Positions 23,041 through 32,226 of a DNA stretch of 33,483 nt are shown here, in pieces. The notes beneath the pieces are model-generated. The model was not told the DNA's origin, searched no databases, and saw only the letters and a program-made list of their open reading frames with translations. How positions within the stretch are numbered: position 1 is the first letter of the stretch; each line of letters begins with the position of its first letter. The stretch covers positions 1 to 33,483 of the forward strand of contig JAOLWQ010000002.1 in the NCBI GenBank assembly GCA_028342535.1, given 5' to 3'. Source of the DNA: Methylophilaceae bacterium (GTDB lineage Bacteria; Pseudomonadota; Gammaproteobacteria; Burkholderiales; Methylophilaceae). The position numbers and the translations under genes were made by a program.

Positions 23041-23925
23041 TTAAGCGGGGAAAATTCCAGTTGATAAATAACGATCTCCCCTATCACAAGCAATTGAAAC
23101 TATAACTGCTTTGGGTTCTTTTTTTGCAATCTCAAGAGCGATATAAAGTGCACCTCCAGTAGATGCACCAGAAAAGATACCTTCTTTTTTTGCAAGATTT
23201 CTTGCTGTTTCTTCAGCATTACTTTGGCTAACTAGCTTAATACTATCAATGTTGCTATCGTCAAAAATAGAAGGTAAATATTCTTTTGGCCAATTTCTTA
23301 TTCCTGGTATTTGCGCACCCTCTTCTGGCTGGACGCCAATAATTTGTATTGAAGAATTTTTTTCTTTAAGAAATCTTGATGTTCCTACAATTGTTCCTGT
23401 TGTGCCCATACTGGATATAAAATGAGTTACCGATCCATTTGTATCTTGCCAAATCTCTGGCCCAGTTCCTTCATAATGAGCTTTTGGATTATCTTGATTT
23501 CCAAATTGATCTAGAACGATACCTTTACCTTCACTTTGCATTTCAATTGCTTTGTCGCGAGCCAATTCCATACTGCCCTCTTGAGAAGTTAATAACAACT
23601 CAGCACCAAATGCTTTCATCGTTTGACGTCTTTCAATGGACTGATTTTCTGGCATGATTAAAATTATTTTATAACCCTTCATAGCTGCAACCATAGCCAG
23701 AGCTATACCTGTATTTCCAGAGGTTGCCTCTATTAAAGTATCTCCTGGTTTTATATCACCCCTTAGTTCAGCTTGTTGAATCATTGAAAAAGCAGGTCTG
23801 TCTTTTACAGAGCCAGCGGGGTTATTTCCTTCTAATTTTAAATAAATATCCCCTATAGATTTATCAGCCATTCTTTTTAGCTTTGCTAGTGGCGTATTTC
23901 CAATTGTTGACTCTAATGTATTCAT
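23041..23925 (-). CDS. cysM: Cysteine synthase B (O-acetylserine/thiosulfate sulfhydrylase)
   Basis: PLP enzyme making cysteine from O-acetylserine and sulfide, and S-sulfocysteine from thiosulfate in CysM enzymes. The 294-residue protein has the PLP lysine Lys41 in NPAGSVKDRPAF, the substrate loop EATSGNTGIALA (67-78), and the phosphate-binding loop SSMGTTGTIVGTSRF. The SVKDRPAF form and C-terminal GDRYLSTGIF fit CysM better than CysK. It directly follows dsbB (TAAATG) and precedes the exonuclease by three bases. The sequence alone does not prove thiosulfate use. Assignment is firm to family, good for CysM. Confidence 0.94.
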   Translation of the reverse strand: MNTLESTIGNTPLAKLKRMADKSIGDIYLKLEGNNPAGSVKDRPAFSMIQQAELRGDIKPGDTLIEATSGNTGIALAMVAAMKGYKIILIMPENQSIERRQTMKAFGAELLLTSQEGSMELARDKAIEMQSEGKGIVLDQFGNQDNPKAHYEGTGPEIWQDTNGSVTHFISSMGTTGTIVGTSRFLKEKNSSIQIIGVQPEEGAQIPGIRNWPKEYLPSIFDDSNIDSIKLVSQSNAEETARNLAKKEGIFSGASTGGALYIALEIAKKEPKAVIVSIACDRGDRYLSTGIFPA

Positions 23926-24420
23926 TTACTTAATTTTCTTATAGATATAAAAAGTGAGTGCTCCAAACATAATATAGGCAATAAGTGCTAACTGGGGAAG
24001 GGTTACCCCTAAAAATACCCAGTCAATCTCTGAACAATCTCCTGTTCCCTTGAATAGCAGGGAGAACGCTTCAGTTAACGGAAAGTTTTCAAACATATAG
24101 TCTAAATCTATGCCACATTCAGCAGGAACTGTAATCCATTTGCTCTGAATTAAAATATGCTTAATGGCAAAAACGATACCCACTATATTTGTAATTAAGA
24201 GGCTTGAAAGATGAAAAAATCGTATAAATTGGCTTGGATTAAAAAAAGAAAATAATAAAAAAAGACAACCAATAACAATAAAAACAATTCTTTGTGTCAC
24301 GCATAAAGGGCAAGGCTCTAAATTAAATTGTGCCTGAATGGCGACTGCTAGGCCAACCAAAATAAAGGCTAGCAAGGATCCAAATAAATTAATCTTTTTA
24401 AATGATAAAAAATTTTGCAT
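23926..24420 (-). CDS. dsbB: Disulfide bond formation protein DsbB
   Basis: Inner-membrane oxidase that reoxidises DsbA and passes electrons to quinones. The 164-residue protein has four membrane segments (about 9-28, 42-60, 68-90, 138-160). The first redox pair is Cys37-Cys40 in EPCPLCVTQR at the start of segment 2. The second pair is Cys102 and Cys129 in the periplasmic loop (PAECGIDLDYMF and GTGDCSEIDW). It is the first gene of a ten-gene minus-strand run, divergent from xseA across 79 bases. A weak promoter (TTGTAA-17-TAATAT on the minus strand) can be drawn there. Assignment is firm. Confidence 0.96.
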   Translation of the reverse strand: MQNFLSFKKINLFGSLLAFILVGLAVAIQAQFNLEPCPLCVTQRIVFIVIGCLFLLFSFFNPSQFIRFFHLSSLLITNIVGIVFAIKHILIQSKWITVPAECGIDLDYMFENFPLTEAFSLLFKGTGDCSEIDWVFLGVTLPQLALIAYIMFGALTFYIYKKIK

Positions 24421-24499
24421 TAGGTTTAATTAGTCTCAATAAACAACTTATAATAAATTAAATATTAAAAACATTTTTTGGTGGTTACAATATACCTCT

Positions 24500-25723
24500 A
24501 TGATAAACGACTTTAATTCAGCTGAAATAAAAATTTTCTCAATAACAGAAATTAATAAATTAGTAAAAGAGCTTTTACAAGATAATTTTCCCTCTATTTG
24601 GGTAAAAGGAGAAATATCTAATTTTATCGAAGCTAGCTCAGGTCACTGGTACTTTTCCCTTAAGGATAATAAAGCTCAAGTTCGATGCACTATGTTTAGA
24701 GGCAAAAATAATGAAGTAAAATGGATTCCAAAGAATGGCGATCTCATAGAGGCTCAATGCAATATTGGACTCTATGAACAAAGAGGCGATTACCAATTAA
24801 ATGTGTCCTCACTTCAGCAGGCTGGCCTGGGTAAATTATTTGAAGAATTTAATCAGCTTAAACAAAAACTGAATACAGAAGGGCTCTTTGATGAAAAATA
24901 TAAAAAAACTTTACCTCCCCATCCTCGCTCTATTGGTGTTATTACATCACCAGATGCATCAGTTTTAAGAGATGTCATAACAACTTTAAAAAGAAGAAAT
25001 AAATCATTAGAGATAATTATTTACCCAACACCAGTTCAAGGAAAATTGGCACCACAAGGCATTATTAATGCTATAAAAGTTGCAAACCAACGTAATGAAG
25101 TAGAAGTTGCAATAATCTGTAGAGGTGGTGGCTCCATTGAAGATTTATGGTCATTTAATGATGAGTTGGTAGCTAGAGAAATTTTTTCTTCAAGACTTCC
25201 TATAATTTCAGCTGTTGGACATCAAACAGATATCACTATTTCTGATTTTGTGGCCGACCTTAGGGCTCCAACTCCAACAGCAGCAGCTGAAATTATTAGT
25301 ACAAGCTATGAGGAATTACTTGGTAATTTTGAATTTTTTAAATCTAAATTATTAGATCTTATCCAAAATAGAATTGAGCAATCAATTCAAATGGTTGACT
25401 TCCTAGAAAAAGGACTTGTATCTCCACTTCAAAAAATAGCTTCACAATTAGATTTAGTTTCAGCTCTAAGAAGTAGAATGGGGGTAGCTATTTCTTCTCA
25501 GCTTGAAAAATATCAAGAACAAATAAAATCATACAAACAAAACCTAAGCCATTTAAACCCAAATGAAATTTTATCAAGAGGATATTCAATTATATTAAAT
25601 CAAAACAAAAAGATTATTAATAACACTTCTGCTATGAATGTTAGTGATAAAATAAAAATAAAATTTTACGAAGGTAATGCAGAAGCAAGTATTACAAAAA
25701 TTAACCAAGATAAAGAATCATAG
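24500..25723 (+). CDS. xseA: Exodeoxyribonuclease VII large subunit
   Basis: Catalytic subunit of the XseA-XseB nuclease that degrades single-stranded DNA. The 407-residue protein has an N-terminal OB-fold (about 9-110, WVKGEISNF then HWYFSLKDNKAQVRCTMFRG) and the catalytic domain with HPRSIGVITSPDASVLRDVI, IICRGGGSIEDLWSFND and ISAVGHQTDITISDFVADLRAPTP. The C-terminal coiled-coil part is shorter than in E. coli XseA (456). The ATG at 24500 gives a normal N-terminus; a TATAAT hexamer sits at 24449-24454. Its TAG abuts the kup ATG. xseB is not in the window. Assignment is firm. Confidence 0.96.
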   Translation: MINDFNSAEIKIFSITEINKLVKELLQDNFPSIWVKGEISNFIEASSGHWYFSLKDNKAQVRCTMFRGKNNEVKWIPKNGDLIEAQCNIGLYEQRGDYQLNVSSLQQAGLGKLFEEFNQLKQKLNTEGLFDEKYKKTLPPHPRSIGVITSPDASVLRDVITTLKRRNKSLEIIIYPTPVQGKLAPQGIINAIKVANQRNEVEVAIICRGGGSIEDLWSFNDELVAREIFSSRLPIISAVGHQTDITISDFVADLRAPTPTAAAEIISTSYEELLGNFEFFKSKLLDLIQNRIEQSIQMVDFLEKGLVSPLQKIASQLDLVSALRSRMGVAISSQLEKYQEQIKSYKQNLSHLNPNEILSRGYSIILNQNKKIINNTSAMNVSDKIKIKFYEGNAEASITKINQDKES

Positions 25724-27613
25724 ATGAAGCCTCAAAAAGTAAAAAATGTAAAAAATGCATCAATGATGGCGCTATCACTTGCCGCACTCGGTGTGGTTTT
25801 TGGTGACATAGGTACAAGCCCACTCTATGCTATTAGAGAAATATTTACTATTAATAATAATATATTAGAACTTAACGAAGCAAATATGCTTGGGATACTA
25901 TCTTTAATCTTCTGGTCTTTAATACTTATAGTGTCAGTGAAATATATTACTTTCATTATGAGAGCAAATAATAAAGGTGAAGGAGGCATTATGGCACTTC
26001 TATCTCTTGCTAATAGAAATGCAAAATCGAAAAAAAAGAAAATGCTTATAATGTTTATTGGGATGCTCGGTGCTTGTATGTTTTATGCGGATGGTATGAT
26101 TACGCCTGCTATTTCAGTCTTGTCTGCAATTGAAGGAATTGAGTTGGTTACTCCAGCATTTCATGACTTTATTGTGCCAATCACACTAATAATTATTTTT
26201 TTATTATTTTGGATGCAAAGCAAAGGCACAACTACCGTAGGCATAATGTTTGGTCCAGTAATGCTTATTTGGTTTCTTATTCTTGCTGCTCTAGGTGCTT
26301 ATAATATTGTTCAAGCCCCATATGTTTTAAATGCTCTTAATCCTCTATATGCATATAACTTCTTTGATACGCAATTCTCAATTGCATTTATTACGCTTGG
26401 GGCAGTAGTTCTTTGTGTGACTGGAGCTGAATCTCTATATGCAGATATGGGACATTTTGGTCTTAATCCAATCAAAATTACATGGTTTAGCTTTGTATTT
26501 CCAGCTTTAACTTTAAATTATTTTGGACAAGGAGCTCTTATTCTTAGTGATGCAAACAATATTAAAAATCCTTTTTATTTAATGGCTCCCGAATGGTTTA
26601 CATTACCCTTAGTCATCCTTGCAACTTTTGCAACTATTATTGCATCTCAAGCTTGCATTACTGGTGCCTTCTCTGTTTCTAGGCAAGCATTACAGATGGG
26701 ATTTATTCCAAGAATGAGAATAGATCACACCTCTGAAAATCAAGAAGGGCAAATATACCTTCCTCGAATTAATTGGATACTTATGATTGGGGTAATGTCT
26801 GTAGTGGTTATTTTCCAAAACTCCAGCGCATTAGCAAGTGCTTATGGAATCGCCATAACTTTGAATATGGTAATTGCAACAATTTTAGCCGGGTTTGTCT
26901 TCTTAGAGGTATGGAAATGGAGTTGGTTGAAAACGAGTCTTATCATTTCAATATTTTTAGCAATAGATTTAATATTTTTTAGTGCAAATATTATAAAAGT
27001 GCCTGCGGGTGGTTGGTTCCCTCTTTTAGTAGGGGGCTTATTATTATTGCTAATGACCACTTGGAAAAGAGGAAGAACCCTTCTGCATCAAAAATTACAA
27101 AACGAATCTATGGAAATCGGATCTTTTCTTAAGTCTATGAGAAATGAACTGCGTAATCGCGTAAAAGGCACTGCGGTTTTCTTAACACCTAACCCTGAAG
27201 GGGTTCCTCATTCCTTGTTGCATAATCTAAAGCATAATAAAGTAATCCATAAAAATGTTATTTTATTAAAAATTAACTTTATGGATTACCCTCATTCTGA
27301 TTCAAGAAATTTAATAGAAGTTGAAAAGCTTCCTCATAACTTCTTCAAAGTTATTATTAATTACGGGTTTAAAGATGTTACAAACCTTCCCCGCGATTTA
27401 GCCAAATGTTCTAAATATGGTGTTGATATTGAAGCAAACGATACTTCATATTTCATTGGTAAAGAAAGTTTAATTATTAAGTCAGGGACAAATATGAACT
27501 TAATCAGAAAAAATATATTTGTCACTTTATTTAGAAGTGCGGAAAATATTACGAATCAATTCCACTTACCCGTCAATCGTGTTGTTGAATTAGGAAGTCA
27601 GGTTTTATTCTAA
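25724..27613 (+). CDS. kup: Low-affinity potassium transporter Kup
   Basis: Inner-membrane potassium:proton symporter of the KUP/HAK/KT family. The 629-residue protein has about twelve membrane segments in the first 430 residues and a soluble C-terminal domain. Signatures include GDIGTSPLYA (27-36), GEGGIMALLSLANRN, YADGMITPAISVLSAIEG and GQGALILSD, all diagnostic. Length equals the E. coli protein (622) within a few residues. It begins immediately after the xseA stop and is followed 11 bases later by the M48 protease gene, which has its own AAGGA site. The Asp in the first transmembrane signature (GDIGTSP) is the proposed proton-coupling residue. Assignment is firm. Confidence 0.97.
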   Translation: MKPQKVKNVKNASMMALSLAALGVVFGDIGTSPLYAIREIFTINNNILELNEANMLGILSLIFWSLILIVSVKYITFIMRANNKGEGGIMALLSLANRNAKSKKKKMLIMFIGMLGACMFYADGMITPAISVLSAIEGIELVTPAFHDFIVPITLIIIFLLFWMQSKGTTTVGIMFGPVMLIWFLILAALGAYNIVQAPYVLNALNPLYAYNFFDTQFSIAFITLGAVVLCVTGAESLYADMGHFGLNPIKITWFSFVFPALTLNYFGQGALILSDANNIKNPFYLMAPEWFTLPLVILATFATIIASQACITGAFSVSRQALQMGFIPRMRIDHTSENQEGQIYLPRINWILMIGVMSVVVIFQNSSALASAYGIAITLNMVIATILAGFVFLEVWKWSWLKTSLIISIFLAIDLIFFSANIIKVPAGGWFPLLVGGLLLLLMTTWKRGRTLLHQKLQNESMEIGSFLKSMRNELRNRVKGTAVFLTPNPEGVPHSLLHNLKHNKVIHKNVILLKINFMDYPHSDSRNLIEVEKLPHNFFKVIINYGFKDVTNLPRDLAKCSKYGVDIEANDTSYFIGKESLIIKSGTNMNLIRKNIFVTLFRSAENITNQFHLPVNRVVELGSQVLF

Positions 27614-27624
27614 AGGATAAATTT

Positions 27625-28428
27625 ATGCGCTTACTTTTTGTTATTTTAATACTACTGAGTGGTTGTGCTTCAACAACTCTCAATACTGATTCCGACGTTA
27701 CAAGACAACAATTACTATTACTTCCAAATTTTATAGCCAATAGTATGGCTGTTGATGCCTACAAAGAAGCAATTAGAAATGCAGAAAAAAATAATAAACT
27801 CAATAATAATATAGAAGAGCTGGAGAGAGTTACAACAATTTCTAACAAACTTATTGATGAAGTATCAATATTTCGTGAGGATGCAAAAGAATGGAAATGG
27901 GAAATTAATGTAGAAGATAGTGAAGAAGTAAATGCATATTGTATGCCCGGAGGAAAAATTATGGTGTATTCAGGTCTAATTAAGAAAGTTAATGCTACTG
28001 ATGATGAGCTTGCAGCTGTTATCGGACATGAAATTTCTCATGCACTTCGAGAACATGGTCGTGAAAGGATGTCGACAGCCTTAGTTCAGCAAGTTGGTAT
28101 TATTGGTTTTGCTGCATATATAGCAGAAAAAGGTATTTACACTGATGCAGCAATTCAAGCCGTAGCACTTGGAACAACCCTATTCTTTGCGCTTCCTAAC
28201 AGTAGAGAGCAAGAGAGAGAAGCTGATAAAATTGGTTTAGAGTTAACTGCACGTGCTGGTTACAACCCAATGGCAGCAGTTAGTTTATGGAGAAAAATGA
28301 GTGAACTATCAGAAATAAAAATGCCAGAATTTCTAAGTACCCACCCTTCAAATGAAAATAGAATCAAGGATTTATCTGAGCAAGCAAAGAAAATTAAACC
28401 TTTATATGAAGCAAATAAAAATAAATAA
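27625..28428 (+). CDS. M48 family metalloprotease, outer-membrane-type lipoprotein
   Basis: Zinc metalloprotease of 267 residues, probably tethered in the periplasm. The signal peptide ends with the lipobox LLSGC (Cys14). The catalytic motif is HEISHALREH with His135, Glu136 and His139, and the third ligand is Glu197 in EQEREADKIG. The preceding NAYCMPGGKIMVYSGLI and following STHPSNENRI are standard for the LoiP/YcaL/BepA-like group. No TPR repeats follow the protease domain, so it is nearer LoiP/YcaL than BepA. Such proteins process outer-membrane proteins and control their assembly. It follows kup with an AAGGA site seven bases before the ATG. Confidence 0.93.
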   Translation: MRLLFVILILLSGCASTTLNTDSDVTRQQLLLLPNFIANSMAVDAYKEAIRNAEKNNKLNNNIEELERVTTISNKLIDEVSIFREDAKEWKWEINVEDSEEVNAYCMPGGKIMVYSGLIKKVNATDDELAAVIGHEISHALREHGRERMSTALVQQVGIIGFAAYIAEKGIYTDAAIQAVALGTTLFFALPNSREQEREADKIGLELTARAGYNPMAAVSLWRKMSELSEIKMPEFLSTHPSNENRIKDLSEQAKKIKPLYEANKNK

Positions 28429-28450
28429 CCTCTACCTTTCACACATGCAT

Positions 28451-28462
28451 TTAATGTAAAAT
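28451..28462 (+). promoter_or_regulatory. Possible -10 region for dapD
   Basis: In the 63-base gap before dapD, TTAATGTAAAAT places a TAAAAT hexamer at 28457-28462, 29 bases upstream of the dapD ATG, with no convincing -35. The same twelve bases occur at 9263-9274, 26 bases upstream of purB. Two such positions suggest a shared promoter element, but the sequence is AT-rich and the match could be chance. Confidence 0.3.
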
Positions 28463-28491
28463 GTTTTTTTATCACGAAAGAAATTCAAATT

Positions 28492-29319
28492 ATGTCAAAC
28501 ATACAATCAATTATCGAAGATGCTTTTGAAAGTCGCGCTTCAATTACTCCACAATCTGTAAGTAAAGAAATAAAAATAGCAATTAATGAGGCTATAGACG
28601 GTCTTAATAATGGATCATTAAGAGTTGCTTCAAGAGAGGGTTCAACTCAAAATTGGCAAACTCATCAATGGCTGAAGAAAGCAGTTCTACTTTCATTTCG
28701 AATTAAAGATAACTCAATAATGAACGGAAACTATACGAATTACTTTGATAAAGTAGAGTCAAAATTTGCTAACTTCGAAGAAAAAGATTTTACTGAGGGT
28801 GGTTATAGAGTGGTTCCTAATGCCATGGTTAGGCAGGGGAGTTTTATTGGAAAAAATGCAGTATTGATGCCATCCTATGTCAATATTGGTGCATATGTAG
28901 ATGAAGGAACTATGGTTGATACATGGGCTACAGTTGGTTCATGTGCGCAAATTGGAAAAAATGTTCATCTATCAGGAGGAGTTGGTATTGGAGGAGTTTT
29001 AGAACCGATTCAAGCTGGACCTACAATAATTGGGGACAATTGTTTTATTGGAGCCAGATCAGAAGTTGTTGAGGGTGTTGTTGTCGAAGATAATGCCGTT
29101 ATATCAATGGGTGTGTATGTTGGGCAATCTACAAAAATATTTGATAGAGAAACTGGCGAAGTGACTTATGGAAGAATACCTGAAGGATCTGTTGTGGTTT
29201 CAGGGAACCTTCCTTCAAAAGACAGGACTTATAGTCTTTACTGTGCAGTCATAGTTAAAAAAGTTGACGCAAGAACCCGAAGCAAAGTTGGAATAAATGA
29301 GTTACTAAGAGGTATTTAA
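28492..29319 (+). CDS. dapD: 2,3,4,5-tetrahydropyridine-2,6-dicarboxylate N-succinyltransferase
   Basis: Transfers succinyl from succinyl-CoA to tetrahydrodipicolinate in the succinylase route to diaminopimelate and lysine. The 275-residue protein (E. coli DapD is 274) has an N-terminal helical part and a left-handed beta-helix of hexapeptide repeats (about 100-230). Signatures include [51 protein letters not shown] and [11 protein letters not shown]. It precedes an ArsC/Spx-like gene (immediately adjacent, TAAATG) and dapE, an order common in betaproteobacteria. Assignment is firm. Confidence 0.97.
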   Translation: MSNIQSIIEDAFESRASITPQSVSKEIKIAINEAIDGLNNGSLRVASREGSTQNWQTHQWLKKAVLLSFRIKDNSIMNGNYTNYFDKVESKFANFEEKDFTEGGYRVVPNAMVRQGSFIGKNAVLMPSYVNIGAYVDEGTMVDTWATVGSCAQIGKNVHLSGGVGIGGVLEPIQAGPTIIGDNCFIGARSEVVEGVVVEDNAVISMGVYVGQSTKIFDRETGEVTYGRIPEGSVVVSGNLPSKDRTYSLYCAVIVKKVDARTRSKVGINELLRGI

Positions 29320-29682
29320 ATGCTTGAAGTTTTTGGAATTAAAAATTGTAATACTGTTAAAAAAAGTCTTACCTGGCTTGAAGAAAAGAAAATTTCTTAT
29401 GAGTTTTTAGATGTAAAAAAATCAGTATTAAGTGAATCTTTGCTTGAAGTTTGGATGAATAATATTCCAAAGCCTTTCACATGGGAAAATCTTATAAATA
29501 AATCAGGTATGACCTGGAGGAAGCTCCCTGATTCTGAAAAAAATATAGAGTTAGATAAAAAACGGGCAATTAAACTCATCTTGGGGAATCCATCCATAAT
29601 GAAAAGGCCAGTAATTTTGAAAAATAAGAAAATTTTAACTATTGGCTTTGATGAATCTCAATTTGGAATAAAAATTTTATGA
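29320..29682 (+). CDS. ArsC/Spx-like (YffB-type) thioredoxin-fold protein
   Basis: A 120-residue member of the ArsC/Spx family. It has one N-terminal redox cysteine, Cys10, in [18 protein letters not shown] and the FLDVKK strand. The Arg residues of true arsenate reductases are not evident in the usual spacing, and Cys10 stands alone, so arsenate reduction is unlikely; YffB homologues next to dapE are uncharacterised. It directly follows dapD and overlaps dapE by four bases (ATGA), so its product is made together with the two diaminopimelate enzymes, which hints at a link to lysine or cell-wall synthesis. Family firm, function unknown. Confidence 0.85.
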   Translation: MLEVFGIKNCNTVKKSLTWLEEKKISYEFLDVKKSVLSESLLEVWMNNIPKPFTWENLINKSGMTWRKLPDSEKNIELDKKRAIKLILGNPSIMKRPVILKNKKILTIGFDESQFGIKIL

Positions 29683-30806
29683 CTAAAACACTAAACCTTA
29701 CTAAAGAGCTAATCCTAAAGAAATCAATCACTCCTCTTGATGAGGGATGCCAAGATTTATTGATCAATCATTTAGAGTTATTGGGGTTTAAAGTTGAGAA
29801 AATGCCACATGGAAATGTGAGTAACTTTTACGCTAGGAAAGGTCAAGATGCACCTCTTTTAGTGTTTGCTGGGCACACCGACGTAGTTCCTCCAGGCCCA
29901 GAAGAAAAATGGTCATCACCTCCTTTTAAACCTACAATTAAAAATGATAATCTTTATGGGCGTGGTGCAGCCGATATGAAAGCATCTCTTGCTGCTTTTA
30001 TAGTGAGTATTGAAGAATTTTTGGCTGAAAATAAAAATCACAAAGGCTCTATTGGTCTATTAATAACCTCTGATGAAGAAGGTATTGCTGTCGATGGAAC
30101 AGTTAAGGTTATAGAGACCTTAAAAAATAGAAAAGAAAAAATTGATTTCTGTATTGTTGGTGAGCCTACTTGTGTTACTAAACTTGGTGATACAGTTAAA
30201 AATGGAAGAAGAGGTTCATTGTCTGCAAAACTAAAAGTTAAGGGTATTCAAGGACACATAGCTTACCCTGAATTAATTAGGAACCCTATTCATGAAGTAG
30301 CACCTGCAATTGATGACTTAGTGAAAACAATTTGGGATGAAGGAAATGAATATTTCCCAAAAACCTCTTGGCAAATTTCAAATATTAATGGTGGAACCGG
30401 GGCAACCAATGTCGTTCCTGGGGAAGTTGAAATCTTATTTAACTTTAGGTATTCATCGGCAAGCACAGCAGATATGCTCAAGTCTCGCTTTATAAAGATA
30501 TTGAGCAAACATCAATTAGATTATGATGTCGACTGGGAACATTCAGGTGAGCCGTATCTTACAGAAAAAGGTTCCTTGGTTGATGTGCTATCAGATGCTG
30601 TAGAAGAAATAAGTGGAGTTAAGCCAACGATATCTACTACTGGGGGAACTTCAGACGGTCGTTTTATTTCAAAACTATGTGATCAAGTTGTAGAATTTGG
30701 CCCAATTAATGAATCAATACATAAAATTAATGAGAACGTTATTATTGATGATATAGAAACGTTAAAAGATGTTTATAAGTTAACCATATCAAAAATTCTA
30801 AAATAA
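29679..30806 (+). CDS. dapE: Succinyl-diaminopimelate desuccinylase
   Basis: Di-zinc hydrolase releasing succinate from N-succinyl-LL-diaminopimelate. The 375-residue protein (usual length) carries the M20 metal ligands: His66 and Asp68 ([11 protein letters not shown]), Asp99 ([10 protein letters not shown]), catalytic Glu133 with Glu134 (TSDEEG), Glu162 (VGEPT), and His348 (IHKINE). GGTSDGRF and [10 protein letters not shown] are the DapE-specific features near the C-terminus. It starts inside the ArsC/Spx-like gene by four bases. The convergent rluB ends only two bases after its stop. Assignment is firm. Confidence 0.97.
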   Translation: MTKTLNLTKELILKKSITPLDEGCQDLLINHLELLGFKVEKMPHGNVSNFYARKGQDAPLLVFAGHTDVVPPGPEEKWSSPPFKPTIKNDNLYGRGAADMKASLAAFIVSIEEFLAENKNHKGSIGLLITSDEEGIAVDGTVKVIETLKNRKEKIDFCIVGEPTCVTKLGDTVKNGRRGSLSAKLKVKGIQGHIAYPELIRNPIHEVAPAIDDLVKTIWDEGNEYFPKTSWQISNINGGTGATNVVPGEVEILFNFRYSSASTADMLKSRFIKILSKHQLDYDVDWEHSGEPYLTEKGSLVDVLSDAVEEISGVKPTISTTGGTSDGRFISKLCDQVVEFGPINESIHKINENVIIDDIETLKDVYKLTISKILK

Positions 30807-30808
30807 AT

Positions 30809-31645
30809 TTAGCCTCTATTTCTTACCTTATTGATTTGAGCCTTATTAAATTCAGTATCATTTATATTAAATTTAGATAAAGTTTTTAATACTTCTTTTT
30901 TACTAAGCTCAATATAGCTTCCTTTTTTTAAATTGGTAGGCAACACAATCTCCCCAAATCTGACCCGCATTAAGCGGCTCACTATGATATTAAAAAACTC
31001 AAAAAGTCTTCTTACTTCCCGATTTCTGCCTTCTTTCAAAATAACTTGATACCAATGATTAGAACCTTCTCCTCCCTTAAGAAATATTTTTTCAAATCTT
31101 GCAATACCATCTTCTAACTTAATTCCAACTCTTAACTGAGAAATTTGATTATCAGTTAATTTTCCAAGAACTCTAACAGAATATTCTCTATCTATTTCAT
31201 ACCTTGGGTGCATTAGTCTATTAGCGAATTCTCCGTAAGAAGTAAAAATTAACAATCCAGAAGTATTAAAATCTAATCTGCCTATAGAAATCCATTTTGC
31301 ATTTTTAATTTTTGGAAGATGATCAAAAACTGTCGCTCTTCCCTTTGGATCACTTTCAGAGACTATTTCACCCTCTGGTTTGTTGTATATAAGAATTCTA
31401 GGTGAAGATTTATCAGAGTTTAACTTAATTAATTTTCCATCAAAAATAATTCTATCTTTATTTGAAACAGATTGACCTATCTCAGCTAATATATTATTTA
31501 CAGAAATACGTTTCTCAATAATTGCTCTTTCAATCTCTCTTCGAGATCCAACACCGATTTGAGCAAGCATTTTTTGAATCCTTATGCCTGAATTACTATC
31601 ATTTTCATTTATAACTTCATTTTTTTTTACAAGATTTTTAGCCAC
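30809..31645 (-). CDS. rluB: 23S rRNA pseudouridine synthase RluB
   Basis: Pseudouridine synthase, probably modifying U2605 of 23S rRNA. The 278-residue protein has an N-terminal S4 domain (about 22-80, RIQKMLAQIGVGSRREIERAI) and the RsuA-family catalytic core with Asp125 in GRLDFNTSGLLIFT, then RLMHPRYEIDREYSVRV and REGRNREVRRLFEFF. The scpA-scpB-rluB order supports RluB rather than RluE/F or RsuA. The start is GTG at 31645, five bases after the scpB stop; an internal ATG 25 codons in is an alternative but would cut the S4 domain. Assignment good. Confidence 0.93.
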   Translation of the reverse strand: MAKNLVKKNEVINENDSNSGIRIQKMLAQIGVGSRREIERAIIEKRISVNNILAEIGQSVSNKDRIIFDGKLIKLNSDKSSPRILIYNKPEGEIVSESDPKGRATVFDHLPKIKNAKWISIGRLDFNTSGLLIFTSYGEFANRLMHPRYEIDREYSVRVLGKLTDNQISQLRVGIKLEDGIARFEKIFLKGGEGSNHWYQVILKEGRNREVRRLFEFFNIIVSRLMRVRFGEIVLPTNLKKGSYIELSKKEVLKTLSKFNINDTEFNKAQINKVRNRG

Positions 31646-31650
31646 TTGAG

Positions 31651-32226
31651 TTAATTCTCTTGAATTTCTTGCCTATTTATATCTACATTAGATTCTGACA
31701 ACTCCTGTGTTAACGAGCTGTTCAATTCTGGTAGTTCTGATATTGACTTCAGGGCAAAGTCATTAAGAAAGTTTTTTGTTGTAGCATACAAAGACGGTCT
31801 TCCCGGTAATTCTTTCTGCCCAATTACATCAATCCATTCTCTCTCTATGAGCTGCCTTAAAGTATTTGAATTTAACGATACCCCTCTTATCTTTTCAATA
31901 TCTGCACGAGTGACAGGTTGGCGGTAAGCAATAATAGCCAATACCTCCATTACAGCTCTTGAATAATTAGGAGCTCTGTCTGGACTTAATCGCATCAAAA
32001 ATTCTGTAAAATCTGGTTTGGCTTGAAACCTATATCCTGATGCAACCTGAGTAAGGCTCATTGATTTATCTTTCCAATCATTTTTTATTTCATCTAGCAA
32101 CATTCTAATAGTTGATCTATCTGTTTTATCTATAAATAATTTTGTAAGATCTTCAACAGATAATGGCTGACTACTTGTTAATAAAGCTACTTCAAGCACT
32201 TCCTTTAATTTTTCTACTTGCGTCAT
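31651..32226 (-). CDS. scpB: Segregation and condensation protein B
   Basis: Subunit of the Smc-ScpA-ScpB condensin complex that organises and segregates chromosomes. The 191-residue protein has two winged-helix domains: the first through about residue 75 (LLTSSQPLSVEDLTKLF) and the second with VMEVLAIIAYRQPVTRADIEKIRGV and WIDVIGQKELPGRPSLYATT, both diagnostic of ScpB. It starts immediately after the scpA stop (TAAATG) and precedes rluB by five bases. smc itself is not in the window; an Smc or MukB-type partner should be elsewhere. Assignment is firm. Confidence 0.96.
   Translation of the reverse strand: MTQVEKLKEVLEVALLTSSQPLSVEDLTKLFIDKTDRSTIRMLLDEIKNDWKDKSMSLTQVASGYRFQAKPDFTEFLMRLSPDRAPNYSRAVMEVLAIIAYRQPVTRADIEKIRGVSLNSNTLRQLIEREWIDVIGQKELPGRPSLYATTKNFLNDFALKSISELPELNSSLTQELSESNVDINRQEIQEN

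Noticed and set aside
24421-24499. Strong divergent promoters between dsbB and xseA
   Set aside because: TATAAT at 24449-24454 and a TTGTAA-17-TAATAT pair on the other strand exist, but both are weak in such AT-rich DNA, so I did not list them as features.
29320-29682. Arsenate reductase ArsC
   Set aside because: Only the N-terminal cysteine motif matches; the arginine set of true arsenate reductases is not evident and the dapD-dapE context points to the YffB-like group.
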